DNA from: Isochrysis galbana
Taxonomy: Eukaryota; Haptophyta; Isochrysidales; Isochrysidaceae
DNA length: 64,000 nt
Direction: 5' to 3'
Assembly: GCA_018136815.1 (NCBI GenBank)
Contig: CM030935.1
Location: 4,444,159 to 4,508,158, forward strand
Shown: positions 30,022 through 39,902 of the stretch, piece by piece
Layout of the letters: every line of letters begins with the position of its first letter
Numbering within the stretch: the first letter of the stretch is position 1
Notes under the pieces: model-generated
The model's database searches: none
What the model was told of the DNA's origin: nothing
The model's input: only the letters and a program-made list of their open reading frames with translations
Position numbers and translations under genes: made by a program

Positions 30022-30345
30022 GCGGGGCCGTGCCTCGCATCGGCATCGGGGGGCCCAACCCCTCCCCCGCGATGGGGGTGTGCGCGGTTGGTGCATGGCT
30101 CGTCCGGTGTATGTGGCTAGGAATACTAGCCAACAACTCACAACTAAGTTTATACGATGGAGCGCGCCGGCGCGGCTCTCCCCCCCACCGGCCACCGGCC
30201 ACCTGGCCCCCCTCGCCGAGGGCGGCCCCCCAGCCCTCAGCCCTCATCGATAAGTCCCAGTCGCTGGCAAAGCGACCGCGTCCACCGTCTGAGGCCGAGC
30301 AGGTGCGTGCGACCGCGGTCGCGCCACACGGCCCGTAGCCCCGGC

Positions 30346-31685
30346 CACACCACATACAGCAGCCATGTTGCATGCTCGTATGCTGGTCTCCCCCAGCTTA
30401 CCATTAGGGACATCTGTGGAATCAAGCCGAAGCTTGATCGTGGGGCAAGTCTCAGCGTGGCTAGGGCATGAGTGAAGAGAAGTCTTGAGAGAGCGGGGGA
30501 AAGGGCGCGCTGCTACATCGCGATGACGGCCCACGAGACACCACCCCACATCACTCACTCACCAACAAGAAAACTCCGAAAACTAACGCAGCATCGCACA
30601 AACACAAACAAACAAATCAATGAAACAAGTAAGGACAAACGAACAAATGCGGCGTGCAATGCGCAATGCGGCGGAGCTTCGACGCAACTCATTGGCAAAA
30701 ACAAAAAACTCACTCAATTTTCTCACACACTACACATTGCACATTGATAGAAGCACCGCATCCGCCTAGAGTATATGAAATACTCTGGATGCGACACCCC
30801 CCGACTTAAGTCGAGCGTCCACGCGAGTCACGGGGTGATCAGGCCCAAAACAAGCATGAACGAACAAACAATAGCCGAAACAATGAGACAAAGACTATTG
30901 AGAGAGTGTGTGACCCCTTGTCTTAGCCCCCAAAGAGCGTGCACTCTCAGTGGGTTCAACCAAACGCTATTGCGAATGGTTTAAAGACAAGTCTCAGTCG
31001 GGGGGCACGTCCAGACCGAGCGGGCACACACTATCACAATCACGAACAAACGACAAACGAGCCGGCGTACCCCGGCCGGATACGGATACCGACGACAAAG
31101 GAATGATGGATGATGGGGGGAAAGGGAGGTGGTGGAGGGAAGGGAAGAAAGGGCGGTGTCAGTGGGAAGGTAGGATTACCTAGACCTAGTAGGTGTTTAG
31201 CCCAGAATCTTCAGATGTTTTGTTTTGTTTTTGTAGTTTGTATTATTAGCTGTGGTTGGGATTGGGAGGATTGGCCGCTGTACGTTGGTCTTGCGTTATG
31301 TTCTTTTTGAGGCTTTTGTGTGGCTGAGTCGAGTGCGGCCGCCTGGGCTCGTCGCGGGCCGTGGTACGCGGGTACCTTGGTGGTCGTGGCTCTTTCAATC
31401 TGGCGCATCAGTGTCGGTGGCGCGGCATCGGCCATGGGCCGGATCGATTGGCTCCGGCGCGACGCTGGGGATGCGCGCTGCATGGCCTTCTCGTAATTCA
31501 AGGTTACTTGTGAGAACCGAAGAAAGAAATCCGAACTTCGGACTTCATCCACAGAATCAAGTTGAACCTATGACTCCCGACATCCCACAAGCCAATCACA
31601 TGCCACATCAGGGGCTAAGCAGGGCTACGTAACACTCCAAGAGCCACAAAGAGCCGGCAACATTTCGACACTAGCACAATGTAAT
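30346..31685. other. No recognisable gene
   Basis: Short frames only. AATCTTCAGATGTTTTG at about 31208 matches the end of repeat R3 (48.68 kb). The right part probably includes the 3' UTR of the LHC gene. Confidence 0.4.
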
Positions 31686-32533
31686 TTAGAACCCGAAGGT
31701 CGACCAGATGGGCTGGAAGAAGATCGGGGTCTCAGAGACGACGGGCGTCTTGAAGGCGAACTCCTCGAGCGCAAAGGCTGTGATAGCAATCATCGCGATG
31801 CGGCCATTGGTGATCTCAGCATTACGCATCATGGGTGAATCTGCGTTGAGCGGATCGAAGTTGAGCATGCCCGGAAGATACTTGGGGTCACGCTTACCAA
31901 TGTTGAGCTGCGTGTCGAGCGACTTGGATTCGACAAACACGGCAAGACCGAGAACGGCCGCCCAGTACACCGCGGGAACGTTACCGAGGCCGCCGTTCAG
32001 GATGGAAGGAGATTCGCCTGCCTTCGTGAGGAGTGAGTTGACGCCAAGAGCCTCGGAGAGGGGCTTGTTGAGGAGCTCAGCCATCGGCCATCCAGCAGCA
32101 GCGAGCATAGCCAGACGGGCGTGTTTGATCTCAGCCTCACGGTAGAAAGCCAGCCTTTCGGACGACTCGGCGAGCTGGAAGGGCTGCGACACACAGGCAC
32201 AGGCAATGAGGGCAGGTCAGACTACTCGCCCTTGGTACTAGCTAGGGTTGGCAGGCGACATCGATGTACAGACAGTAAATTGTCTGCAAATGCGCGTGCG
32301 GGGGCATCGTGCGATAAGGCACAACTCACATCGAAGCCGAGGTCACCAGCGAGAGTGTTGTCGCCAACGCGCATGATGGATGTGAGCGGCGGCGGCGGCG
32401 GCGGAGCGACTGGCTCGGCGACCTCAGTGGCGGAGGCATCTGCGGACATGGCAATGGAGCCCATGCGGGTGGGCATCACAGGCACGGCCGGCGCCATGAA
32501 CGAGAGGGTGGGGGTGACGAGCGAGAGAGCCAT
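31686..32533 (-). CDS. Light-harvesting complex (FCP-type chlorophyll-binding) protein, two exons
   Basis: Thylakoid antenna protein that binds chlorophyll and carotenoid. Exons 32533-32330 and 32183-31686 join in phase 0 across a 146-bp GT-AG intron to give 233 aa. The N-terminal about 45 residues (ALSLVTPTLSFMAPAVPVMP, then a proline run) fit a plastid presequence. The conserved GDLGFD motif ends exon 1. Helix 1 in exon 2 is ERLAFYREAEIKHARLAMLA with the chlorophyll-ligating Glu/His/Arg; helix 2 is near VPAVYWAAVLGLAVFVES; helix 3 is MRNAEITNGRIAMIAITAFA. The type is that of algae with red-lineage plastids; the exact clade (Lhcf, Lhcr or Lhcz) is not decided. An in-frame upstream extension with further Met codons exists to 32671, but MALSL is the more typical start. 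Confidence 0.93.
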
Positions 32534-32539
32534 TGTGGA

Positions 32540-33690
32540 TGTCTGGGAGAACTTCCTCGAGGTCCGCTGGATCGGAAGGCCGGAAGTGTCCGCGAATCTT
32601 CGATAGAGGTTCCGAGAAGTCGACAAGTGGCACATGAACCTGGACATCGCGACGCTCCATCGACGAGCCATCGAGCCATAGCTTCCTGGGAAAAGTCACG
32701 AAAGATTCCTTTTCGAGAGCGAAAAGACGTGGAGACGTCTCGACTGGGTGGACCGTCTTTTGATGTTCGTCGACTATCATTGATCTCGGTCGTTTGTAGG
32801 GGGTCACATAGGGCATAGGACATAGGGTTTTTTATAGGGTAGTATAAGAAAAAGACGAATTCAGAGTCGAGGAAAGATTCCCGCTAATGTCAAGTTCCAA
32901 ATGCACCCAACTAGAACATATCCATATCCGCGCCCATTGGCCATTGGCCATTGGGACCTACATCCCCAATGGGACTGGGCCCCCACAGCCCACAACATAT
33001 CGCATATATTGTTAGAGCGTTGGAGCGATGGTCCTGCCTGTCTCGCTGTCTCGAATCATGTAATGCTTTATCTTTAGCTTTCACAGCTTCAGAAATTCAA
33101 TTAAAATTAAAATTCTAAGTTAATATTAGTACAAGTTCATTTGTAGTAAAATATAAAAATATGTCCCATGGGCCATGGGAGGGAGTGGTCCGGAGAAAAA
33201 ACCGAACCTAATGTTGCAGTCTGAGCAGTCTCTGAGTCTGTAGCGGTGACCGCGACGCCCGCCCCCCCCCCCCCCCCCGGAGAGGAGTTGGAGCCCGGGC
33301 GGGGGGAGGGCACGAGGCGCCTTCCCCATGTGCCATGTGAACTGATTACAAACTAAAATGATAGGTCGCGCTTCTAAGAGTAAAAATTAGCGGTGACCCG
33401 CATCAACACATGGGCAAGGGGCACACTTGATGGCACGGGGGCCACATAAGCTGGTTGTTGTGAAAAATCAACGCGCAAACATCTTTCCAATCCAACACCC
33501 AGCACACTCAAGGGGGGAAAGATGCAAAGGCGAGGCGCGCTCAGGACATGCAGCATGGAATTCTTTGTGCTACTTCATTTCTAGGCTACGCGTACAGTCA
33601 TGGTGCGCGCACGGCGCGGACAGGCAAAAATAGCTGCATATCGGGATGAAATCTTGCAGTAGCATCGAGTCGACGGCGCCATGTATCTCT
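32540..33690. other. Intergenic; AT-rich patch and C-run
   Basis: The left part should contain the LHC promoter. CCATTGGCCATTGG direct repeats lie at about 32935-32955, an AT-rich stretch at 33060-33150 and a C-run at 33262-33279. No gene is seen. Confidence 0.4.
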
Positions 33691-33694
33691 TCGT

Positions 33695-35071
33695 TCATTT
33701 GTTGCTTGAATCACATGGTGCGCTCGCTTCCGTGGAAGCAGAGGGTGCGTACAAATCGGTAGAGCAAACATTCGCTGACCGATCGTTAGGTAACTTATCC
33801 CCAAAAGCTTGATCTGCCGACCCTTGTGTATGTGCACGGTTCGACGTGATAGAGCCAGCAGCGGTTGGCAACGGTGCATCAATAGGCTGGGTGTCCGGGG
33901 TTATGGCATGCCCAGGGTGCTCGTCCACATGGCTGATGTCATTTGATTCTGCTGTCGGAGGGGAGGCCTCGCGGTGCAAATCCGCGTCCGCTGACGGACT
34001 GCTGACCTTTATGGACACACAGTTTGGTCCTAGTGGGCTCTGCGAACTAAAACTTACATCCTTGACTATAGCACAGGAAGTGGCATCACCGAGCCCTTGA
34101 GTCATTGTTACGACTGCCGACGGGGGCATGCCGGAAAGTATGGCATGCCCATCCTGACGCTTTGGTAAAGAGACCGGTCTGGCTCGCGCTTGAGCACCGG
34201 GCGGTGAGCGGGAGAGCGGAGGCCCTCTTCGACGGGTCAGCTCAGACATCGACGCAGTCGCGGCAAGTGAAGTGGGCATGCTGTTGAAATGTTTTCGTGC
34301 GTTATCTGGTACGTCGGGCAACTCGCCAACTACCCACGGCAACTTGGACGCCGCATTTAAGCGCTGCTGGGTCACTTTCCAATCTTTCTCGTATTTTGAG
34401 AAGTTAATGTCCGGTCCCGTCTCGATAATCATCTTCAACATGCGTTGGTTTTGCTGATTGAGTCGCTTGAGCATGAGTTCACGCTGCTCGTTGGACACGT
34501 GTCGCTTATTGGCTCGTCCACGCTCAATGTCTGCGCTCAGAAAGCCGAATCGCGGCGGCTCGTTGAGCATCCGATACATGTTCTTCATGAGCACAGCATT
34601 CTCCCGCGCGATCCGCTCTCTCTCGAGCTCACGCATCTTCCTCCGGCTTTCCTCGCGCACTTTGCCCGCACTGACGGTGCGCGGCGGTGTGTTGTCGACT
34701 CCCATTTTTATATTCTTCAGTCTTTCCAGATGCATCCGCTGGTCCATCTGCATCTCCCATAGTGCCATGCTGCGGCAGGCTGCCGGGAACCCATAGCCAC
34801 CGACCGCCTTGTGGTCGACTGAAAAGGGCATTGGGAGAAAATCGATGTGCGCATTGCGCTTGGGTCTGGAGAGCGATGAAGCAGAGGCTGAGCGCCTTGG
34901 CATGTTCTGTCTACTCATCCTCCCCCGCCGCGACCACTCCGCTGAAAGGCAGCGAGGGCAAGAGAAAGGAGAGGCGGTCACGGGTGTGGAGTAGGTTGGC
35001 CTCCTACGACGAAATCCGTTACGAGTTTGTCGAACGACCAGCGCCCTCCCACACTGAGCATCGATCGCCAT
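33695..35071 (-). CDS. CFAP97/hemingway-like cilia and flagella protein
   Basis: Predicted axonemal protein. A 458-aa single frame begins at ATG 35071; a second ATG at 34918 (residue 52) is an equally good start because the conserved part begins after it. The central region (about residues 70-240) shows the CFAP97 pattern: a His/Asp start near AHIDFLPMPF, a basic coiled coil with RRKMRELERERIARENAVLM, KNMYRMLNE, then LKRLNQQNQRMLKMIIET and NFSKYEKDWK. The C-terminal 200 residues are Ser/Ala/Asp-rich and unstructured. Family homology is judged from the pattern only. With the CCDC96-like gene at 43-45 kb it indicates a motile flagellum. Confidence 0.7.
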   Translation of the reverse strand: MAIDAQCGRALVVRQTRNGFRRRRPTYSTPVTASPFSCPRCLSAEWSRRGRMSRQNMPRRSASASSLSRPKRNAHIDFLPMPFSVDHKAVGGYGFPAACRSMALWEMQMDQRMHLERLKNIKMGVDNTPPRTVSAGKVREESRRKMRELERERIARENAVLMKNMYRMLNEPPRFGFLSADIERGRANKRHVSNEQRELMLKRLNQQNQRMLKMIIETGPDINFSKYEKDWKVTQQRLNAASKLPWVVGELPDVPDNARKHFNSMPTSLAATASMSELTRRRGPPLSRSPPGAQARARPVSLPKRQDGHAILSGMPPSAVVTMTQGLGDATSCAIVKDVSFSSQSPLGPNCVSIKVSSPSADADLHREASPPTAESNDISHVDEHPGHAITPDTQPIDAPLPTAAGSITSNRAHTQGSADQAFGDKLPNDRSANVCSTDLYAPSASTEASAPCDSSNK

Positions 35072-35079
35072 GCATTTTA

Positions 35080-35400
35080 CATTTTACTCATAGATTTAGG
35101 CACTATAAGCCTACATGTGAGATACGGCCCACGACTCCCCGAGATACGATAGATACGGCTGTATCTCGGCTTTCTTCTAGATACAGTAAATACGGGATAG
35201 AAGGCACGGGCGCCGGTCGGCGCCCCAGATACGGTAGACACGGCGGGATCAGGCCCGTTCTCTAGTAGGCTTGTGAATGAATAGGTTTGGATTTGGGCTA
35301 ACATATTTGAACCTAATAGTGCATTTTGGCTAACATATTAGATATAGATAGTGCCCTACGGCTAACATATTAGATACAGATCGTGCGCTTCGCTCGCCTA
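35080..35400. repeat. ATAC-rich repeat and 32-bp tandem repeat
   Basis: 35118-35240 matches the ATAC family at 6535-6630 (GAGATACGGCCCAC, CTAGATACAG). Then GCTAACATATTAGATA-type units start at 35297, 35329 and 35361, an exact 32-bp period, three copies. Confidence 0.75.
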
Positions 35401-36295
35401 TTAATAGTATTATGAGTATTATGTATTATCAGTATTACTGGTACATAAGTAGTAAGTATAAATATACGTAGCGCCTGCAATCGCGTAAGCGTACGCACGT
35501 ACATCTATATGTGTTGCGTAGGGGGAGCGCTCGAACGCCCTCCATGCCTCACGACACGCTCTATTCTTAGAACGTGTCTCCCCTCCCGGCGCCCCGCTCT
35601 TCCCTCCCCCCTCTCTCTCCGCGCCCGCATGCAGCCGAGATCCCTCCCTTGCGCTTTCCCATGTGATTCCGGTCTTCGGTCTTCCCCTTGTTTCCTTGGC
35701 CAGCGGGGGTCGGGGTTTTCCCGCGCCTCGCCCCCTCCCCGCCCCGCTAGTGCCCCGTCCCCCTCGTCCATATCTTCTGTCCTACTTTCTCACTGTTCCT
35801 ATTGTTTTCCGTCCGCCCCTTCTCCCCCCCGTCCCCCGTGTCTATCTTTTCTCGTCCATATCTTCTATCCTTTCCCTGTTCCTATTGTTTTCCGTCCCCC
35901 CTTCTCCCGCCCCGTGTCTAATTTTTTCCCGTCTTGTTGATTCCCAGCTTCCCAGTGCTATCGCTCCGGAGCACCCTCTGTCCCCTCGTCCTCCTGTCCC
36001 TCTCGTGTGTCCCCGCCCGCCGTGTATGTACCGTCATGCAGGCTGAGAATTGGTACTCTACATGTCACGCCGAGCCCCTGAGCACCCTCAGCCCACACTC
36101 GCAGTCCCCGCACTCCCACACACATAGCTCCATACCAGACACAGCACCACCGTTCCAGCCACAGCCAGGCCTAGTCACCAACACACCAACCCACAGTCTA
36201 CGCAACAACCAGTCTACGAACAACAATATGAGACAACAAAAAGTCATAGGACATAGGACCCACACAGAGCGGGCCCCAGGCCATAAAAGGATTCT
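35400..36295. other. No recognisable gene; pyrimidine-rich stretch
   Basis: 35400-35470 is AT-rich with TATTA repeats. 35570-36020 is CT-rich with two near copies of TCTCGTCCATATCTTCTRTCC-type phrases. Confidence 0.4.
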
Positions 36296-36299
36296 GGCG

Positions 36300-36530
36300 A
36301 AAACTAGCTGACAAAATGGAAAGAAAAACCAGCATATACGAGCCGATCACAAGCAACCTATCTATACATGGCAAAACAAAGGTAGCCAACTTCCTCATAT
36401 ACTCCATCCCGAGATACTGGCTGCAAACGCTGGCAGCGTCAAGGAGAGATCCAAACTCGCGCGGGGGGAAGAAGCGGTTGCGCAAACCCGTAGTCTTAAG
36501 GTGGTTCCTTAGGATTTAGAAAGAGGTGGG
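36300..36530 (+). mobile_element. LINE fragment (RT thumb region)
   Basis: The plus-strand frame reads YEPITSNLSIHGKTKVANFL then IYSIPRYWLQTLA, matching NLSIHGRTLLVNFIIYGTPR in the LINE at 52.3 kb. Short, isolated and ending in stops: a dead fragment of the same LINE group, in the opposite orientation. Confidence 0.6.
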
Positions 36531-36689
36531 AAATCGGCAGGTGGGCGGCGGGGCGCGCACTCTCCAGCGAGGAGCTCTCCCTCTCCAAGGGAGGCCGTGG
36601 CGATGTATGGGATGCCTGCCCTGGACGACCGACCCGCTGGGCAGCGGCGCGCGCTCCATGACCCTATCAGTTTACTGATAGTTGACGGT

Positions 36690-36810
36690 GAGGAAAAGGG
36701 TGAAGGGGAGAGGTTGGCCATGGCTGACTCGCGACCGGCGACGACCACACGTAGGCTGAGGCTGTGAAGAGGCCGGCAGGCCTTGAGCGAGGTACAACAG
36801 CAGCGGCTTG
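36690..36810 (-). pseudogene. Degraded second copy of the retroelement methyltransferase-like domain
   Basis: The minus strand encodes LYLAQGLPA and, one frame over, VVAGRESAMANLSPSP. In the 10-kb element the same block reads LYLTKGLPPLQPTC then VVDGRESAMANLSPSP. DNA similarity is clear over about 110 bases with a small insertion causing a frameshift. The flank at 36655-36690 ends the similarity and contains a palindrome (CTATCAGTTTACTGATAG) that recurs at about 47845-47870. It shows the methyltransferase-bearing element has other copies. Confidence 0.7.
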
Positions 36811-37210
36811 CGAGCGCTTCGGCTCCCGCAGCCCCTTTGGAGCGTCGTGACTGCGGTGGGCTGGGAAGGGGGAGCCGTCCGCGCGTGCTCCATCGCTCAA
36901 ACTATACGCGATAGTTTTTGCGCTAATATATTAGGAGGCGAACGCGTAAAATCACATCAAGTATGTGCACACCAGGGCGCCCTACGTGCTCAGCCTGATC
37001 AGCTAGGCGGCACAAGTGACTGCAAAGTACCGACACGCACTCGATGCGACCTGTTGATTGGGCCTTCTCATCGTCATGCGCTGTCGCCGATTATGTCGAC
37101 AGCCTCACACATTTCGATAATATGCTAAGGCGGGGAGTGCTTTCTTTGCGCGACGCCTCAGGCCTCGGCAGCGCGGGCGCCCTGGCCCGCACATCCATTG
37201 CATACTCATG
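36811..37210. other. No recognisable gene
   Basis: A weak R1-like patch around 36870-36910 (CGCGTGCTCCATCGCT before a TATACG box). The remainder probably includes the 3' UTR of the pyrophosphatase gene. Confidence 0.35.
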
Positions 37211-37214
37211 ACGT

Positions 37215-39217
37215 CTACTTGAGCCAAAGCTTGCCGGCGTCGGTCTCGCCCGCCATGAGCTTCTTGTAGAAGCCGTTGGTCTCCTCAATGACCTAGGGCG
37301 TTTGGCGAGGAGGTAGCTGCGTTAGTTGGTGCTAGACTACGGGCGTGTGGGCGGAGCCCAAGTAAAACCCTGGGGACGCCGTCCTGGCACAGTGAGGATG
37401 ATAGGAGACGACGGGTCTCAACTGGGCTAGGGAGGCGAGAGGCTCATTGGAGATGCTACACACGTGGATTGCCTCCTTGGCGGAGAGCGCCTTCTCGCCG
37501 TGACCGAAAGCGTTAATCGGCTTGCCATCGGGGGTCTTGTACCACCGGAACCACTCGCGGATTCCCGAAACGGTGCCTGCAGGCGACATGAGAGTGAAGG
37601 TGGACATCACGGTGCGCCGAGACACCTTGCCATGTGCTGCAGCACCCATCTAGGGTGTGGAGGGCCGGCCATGCTAGGATTTGGCCGTAGCTCGCGGCGT
37701 GACACTATTGCCAGCTCCAGTCGCACGACTACGAAGCTGTGAACGACAAGGCGTTGCAGGAGACGATTCTTACCCGGGTAGTACTTCTCAATGTCATCGA
37801 CGTCGTTGATGTCGGCAGCGTGCTCGTCGGCGGCGTTGATGGCAATCAGTTTCCAGTCGAGCTCACCGTCGTCAATCATCTAGGCGCGGGAGCCAAGAGG
37901 ACAAGGAGTGCGGTCAGACTCAAAAGAATACGAAGCGGTCGGCACGTCTTCCAGGATTTGCCACGCGCACAGTTTATGGCTCGCGACGGAGCACCACATC
38001 AAGAACGTGTACAAACTTGTGGCTGCCTGCACGAGCATGCGTGAAGCCTCGGGCGCCTCCCATCCACGTGCCGCTCCCCTAGCTCCACATCCTTTCCCTC
38101 TGCTCCCTAGCCCAGTCTCAGAGCGATCGGGGCGGGGGGGGGGGGCTTCTCACCGAGAGGACACCAAGGGGCTTAACTGGGGTGATGGAGCCCATAGCAA
38201 GGGAAGCAGCGCCAATCTCGACGACGTCAAGGGGGTCATTGTCTCCAAAGGCGCCGTTGACAGCATCGTCACCCTTGACGTTGGGGTCCTCCCAGCTGCG
38301 CGCAGTGCGGTAGTGAGGTCAAGGAGCAAGCCAGATCGGGCAGCCTCGTGGCCATGCATCCATATGGTGCTGCGATTTTCCTCAAGTATGAAGCACTCCG
38401 GAGCAGACGAGTGCGCCCTCTCTTCAAACTCACGAAAGCCACATGGATCGAACCCTCCCCCCCCCCATTTGTCACGGGACCCATGACCCAGCCACCAACC
38501 GTGCCCAAGTGTGCGCGCGAGCTTACGTCTGCGGGAGGCAGCCGTAGTTCCAGAAGATCGGGCCGTGGTAGAGGCGAGCCTTGCCCTTCTTCTCGTCCTG
38601 CTTGATGGGGTTGTGCTCGCCCTTGGTGTCAACCTGCGGGAACGCAGGGGTACCACAGCACACCGTGAGCAGCGGGTTGGCGCCGTAGCCCCTAAGCGCT
38701 TACAAGCCCGGCAGCTCTTCCCAGCTCTTCCTTCGCATCTGACTGCACCCCCCTCCCCTCCCTCGGCCCCTACTCACCCGCTTCCTCCCCCCCCTCTACC
38801 CCCCCTGCCCACGCGCGTTTCCCAACCAGCCACCCGCCACCCGCATGCCTCTCTCCCTCGTGTTCCATCTCCTGTCCGTCCCTCTCCGCACTCCCTTCCC
38901 CTTTCCCCCGAGCCGCACACCTCCATCTTCTTGAGCGTCATCTTGGGGATCTCCGTCAGCATGTTGTATAGACCCTCGCCCGCCTCGAGCGGGATGTCGT
39001 GCCAAGGAGAGATGGGCTTACCGTCTTTAAAGAAAGTCATCGTGTAGTCTGTCGTTCCAAACTCTCCCTTCTCCTCGAACGTGATATCCATGAAGGGCGA
39101 GGAGCGCGCGCCGCCAGAGAGCTTGGTGAGCGAGCGGACAGAGCGCATGCCGGCAGACACGCGCAGCTGGTACGCGGAGGCGGTCGCGGCCACGGTGGCG
39201 AGGAAGAGGCGCTGCAT
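37215..39217 (-). CDS. Soluble inorganic pyrophosphatase, six exons, probably plastid-targeted
   Basis: Hydrolyses pyrophosphate to phosphate, pulling biosynthetic reactions forward. Exons 39217-38921, 38633-38527, 38295-38154, 37879-37774, 37576-37464 and 37292-37215 join in frame across GT-AG introns (171-287 bp) to give 280 aa, close to the usual length plus a leader. Family I motifs in order: KPISPWHDIPL, EIPKMTLKKME, NPIKQDEKKGKARLY, FWNYGCLPQTWEDP, then GDNDPLDVVEIG with the metal-binding Asp residues, LGVLS, DWKLIAIN, INDVDDIEKYYPG and WFRWYKTPDGKPINAFGHG. The N-terminus (MQRLFLATVAATASAYQLR) is a signal peptide ending in an ASA-Y motif, the bipartite plastid signal typical of algae with red secondary plastids. 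The intron between exons 3 and 4 has a C-run on the coding strand. Confidence 0.95.
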
Positions 39218-39902
39218 GCTGGGAGAGAGCTGGACAAAGGGGGAAGGGGGGAGGAGGACCCTTGGATACGTTAGAATTGTCCTTAGAGCAGAGAGAAGTT
39301 ACCAGCTCGCTGACGAGGGAGGCGCGGTATCGATCGCCTCTCCAGCATCCCGCTGCTTCCCGTCGGAGATCCGAGATTTTGGCCAGAAGACCACGTGTAG
39401 AGCCATAGTCTCTACTCTAGTAGAATTGTATCCGCCGCGCTGGGAAAGAAACTTTTTTACACAATAATACTAGATACTAGACAGACCACCGAGCATTGTA
39501 ACCCCCTTCACCAACAGTTCTCAAAATGCCAAAAAGCACTTTTTCATCTTATTTTCTTCCGCTCAGGCTCAGATTACCCCCTCTTTTTGGGAAAATCTCC
39601 TCCGCTAAGGGAAAATTTGCCTCGTTCGCCGCTGCTGCTGGTGGCACCAGCTGGTTGTTGTTTTCCCGCTGTTATCGTAGTCGTAGTCGCTCCCCGGCAG
39701 TCAGACACTTGGCAGTTATAGTGATGGGAGATTGGCAATTATTGCGAACTTGCGAACGTTTTTGGGGGGGCGGGGCGGACACTTGGCAGTTAGCATAGTT
39801 TGCATAGGGCGAGAGGATGCACAACTTTCCAAGAGCCAATAAGAGAGACGTCGCTGGTGTTTATTTTTATTTTTATTTTCAAAAATGCATTATTTTAGAT
39901 TG
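39218..39902. other. Intergenic, no recognisable gene
   Basis: Should contain the pyrophosphatase promoter near 39220-39400. Short frames only beyond that; TTTTTATTTTTATTTT lies at about 39842-39862. Confidence 0.4.

Larger units (their letters stand above)
29526..30345 (-). repeat. Dispersed repeat R1/R2, copy C, interrupted by a MITE
   Basis: 29526-29571 matches R2 (GTCAGAGTTTTCTTG, AATCCTAGTGCTG) and 30022-30345 matches R1 in reverse orientation (AAGTTTATACGATGGAGCGC, then GAGGGCGGCCCCCCAGCC). The related copy at about 45106-45240 has the left flank running directly into CGATGGGGGTGT without the insert, so it acts as a related empty site. Confidence 0.6.

Noticed and set aside
36655-36690. 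CTATCAGTTTACTGATAG palindrome as the terminal repeat of a new transposon
   Set aside because: Shared with 47839-47870, but no second end or target duplication could be found, so no element can be delimited.
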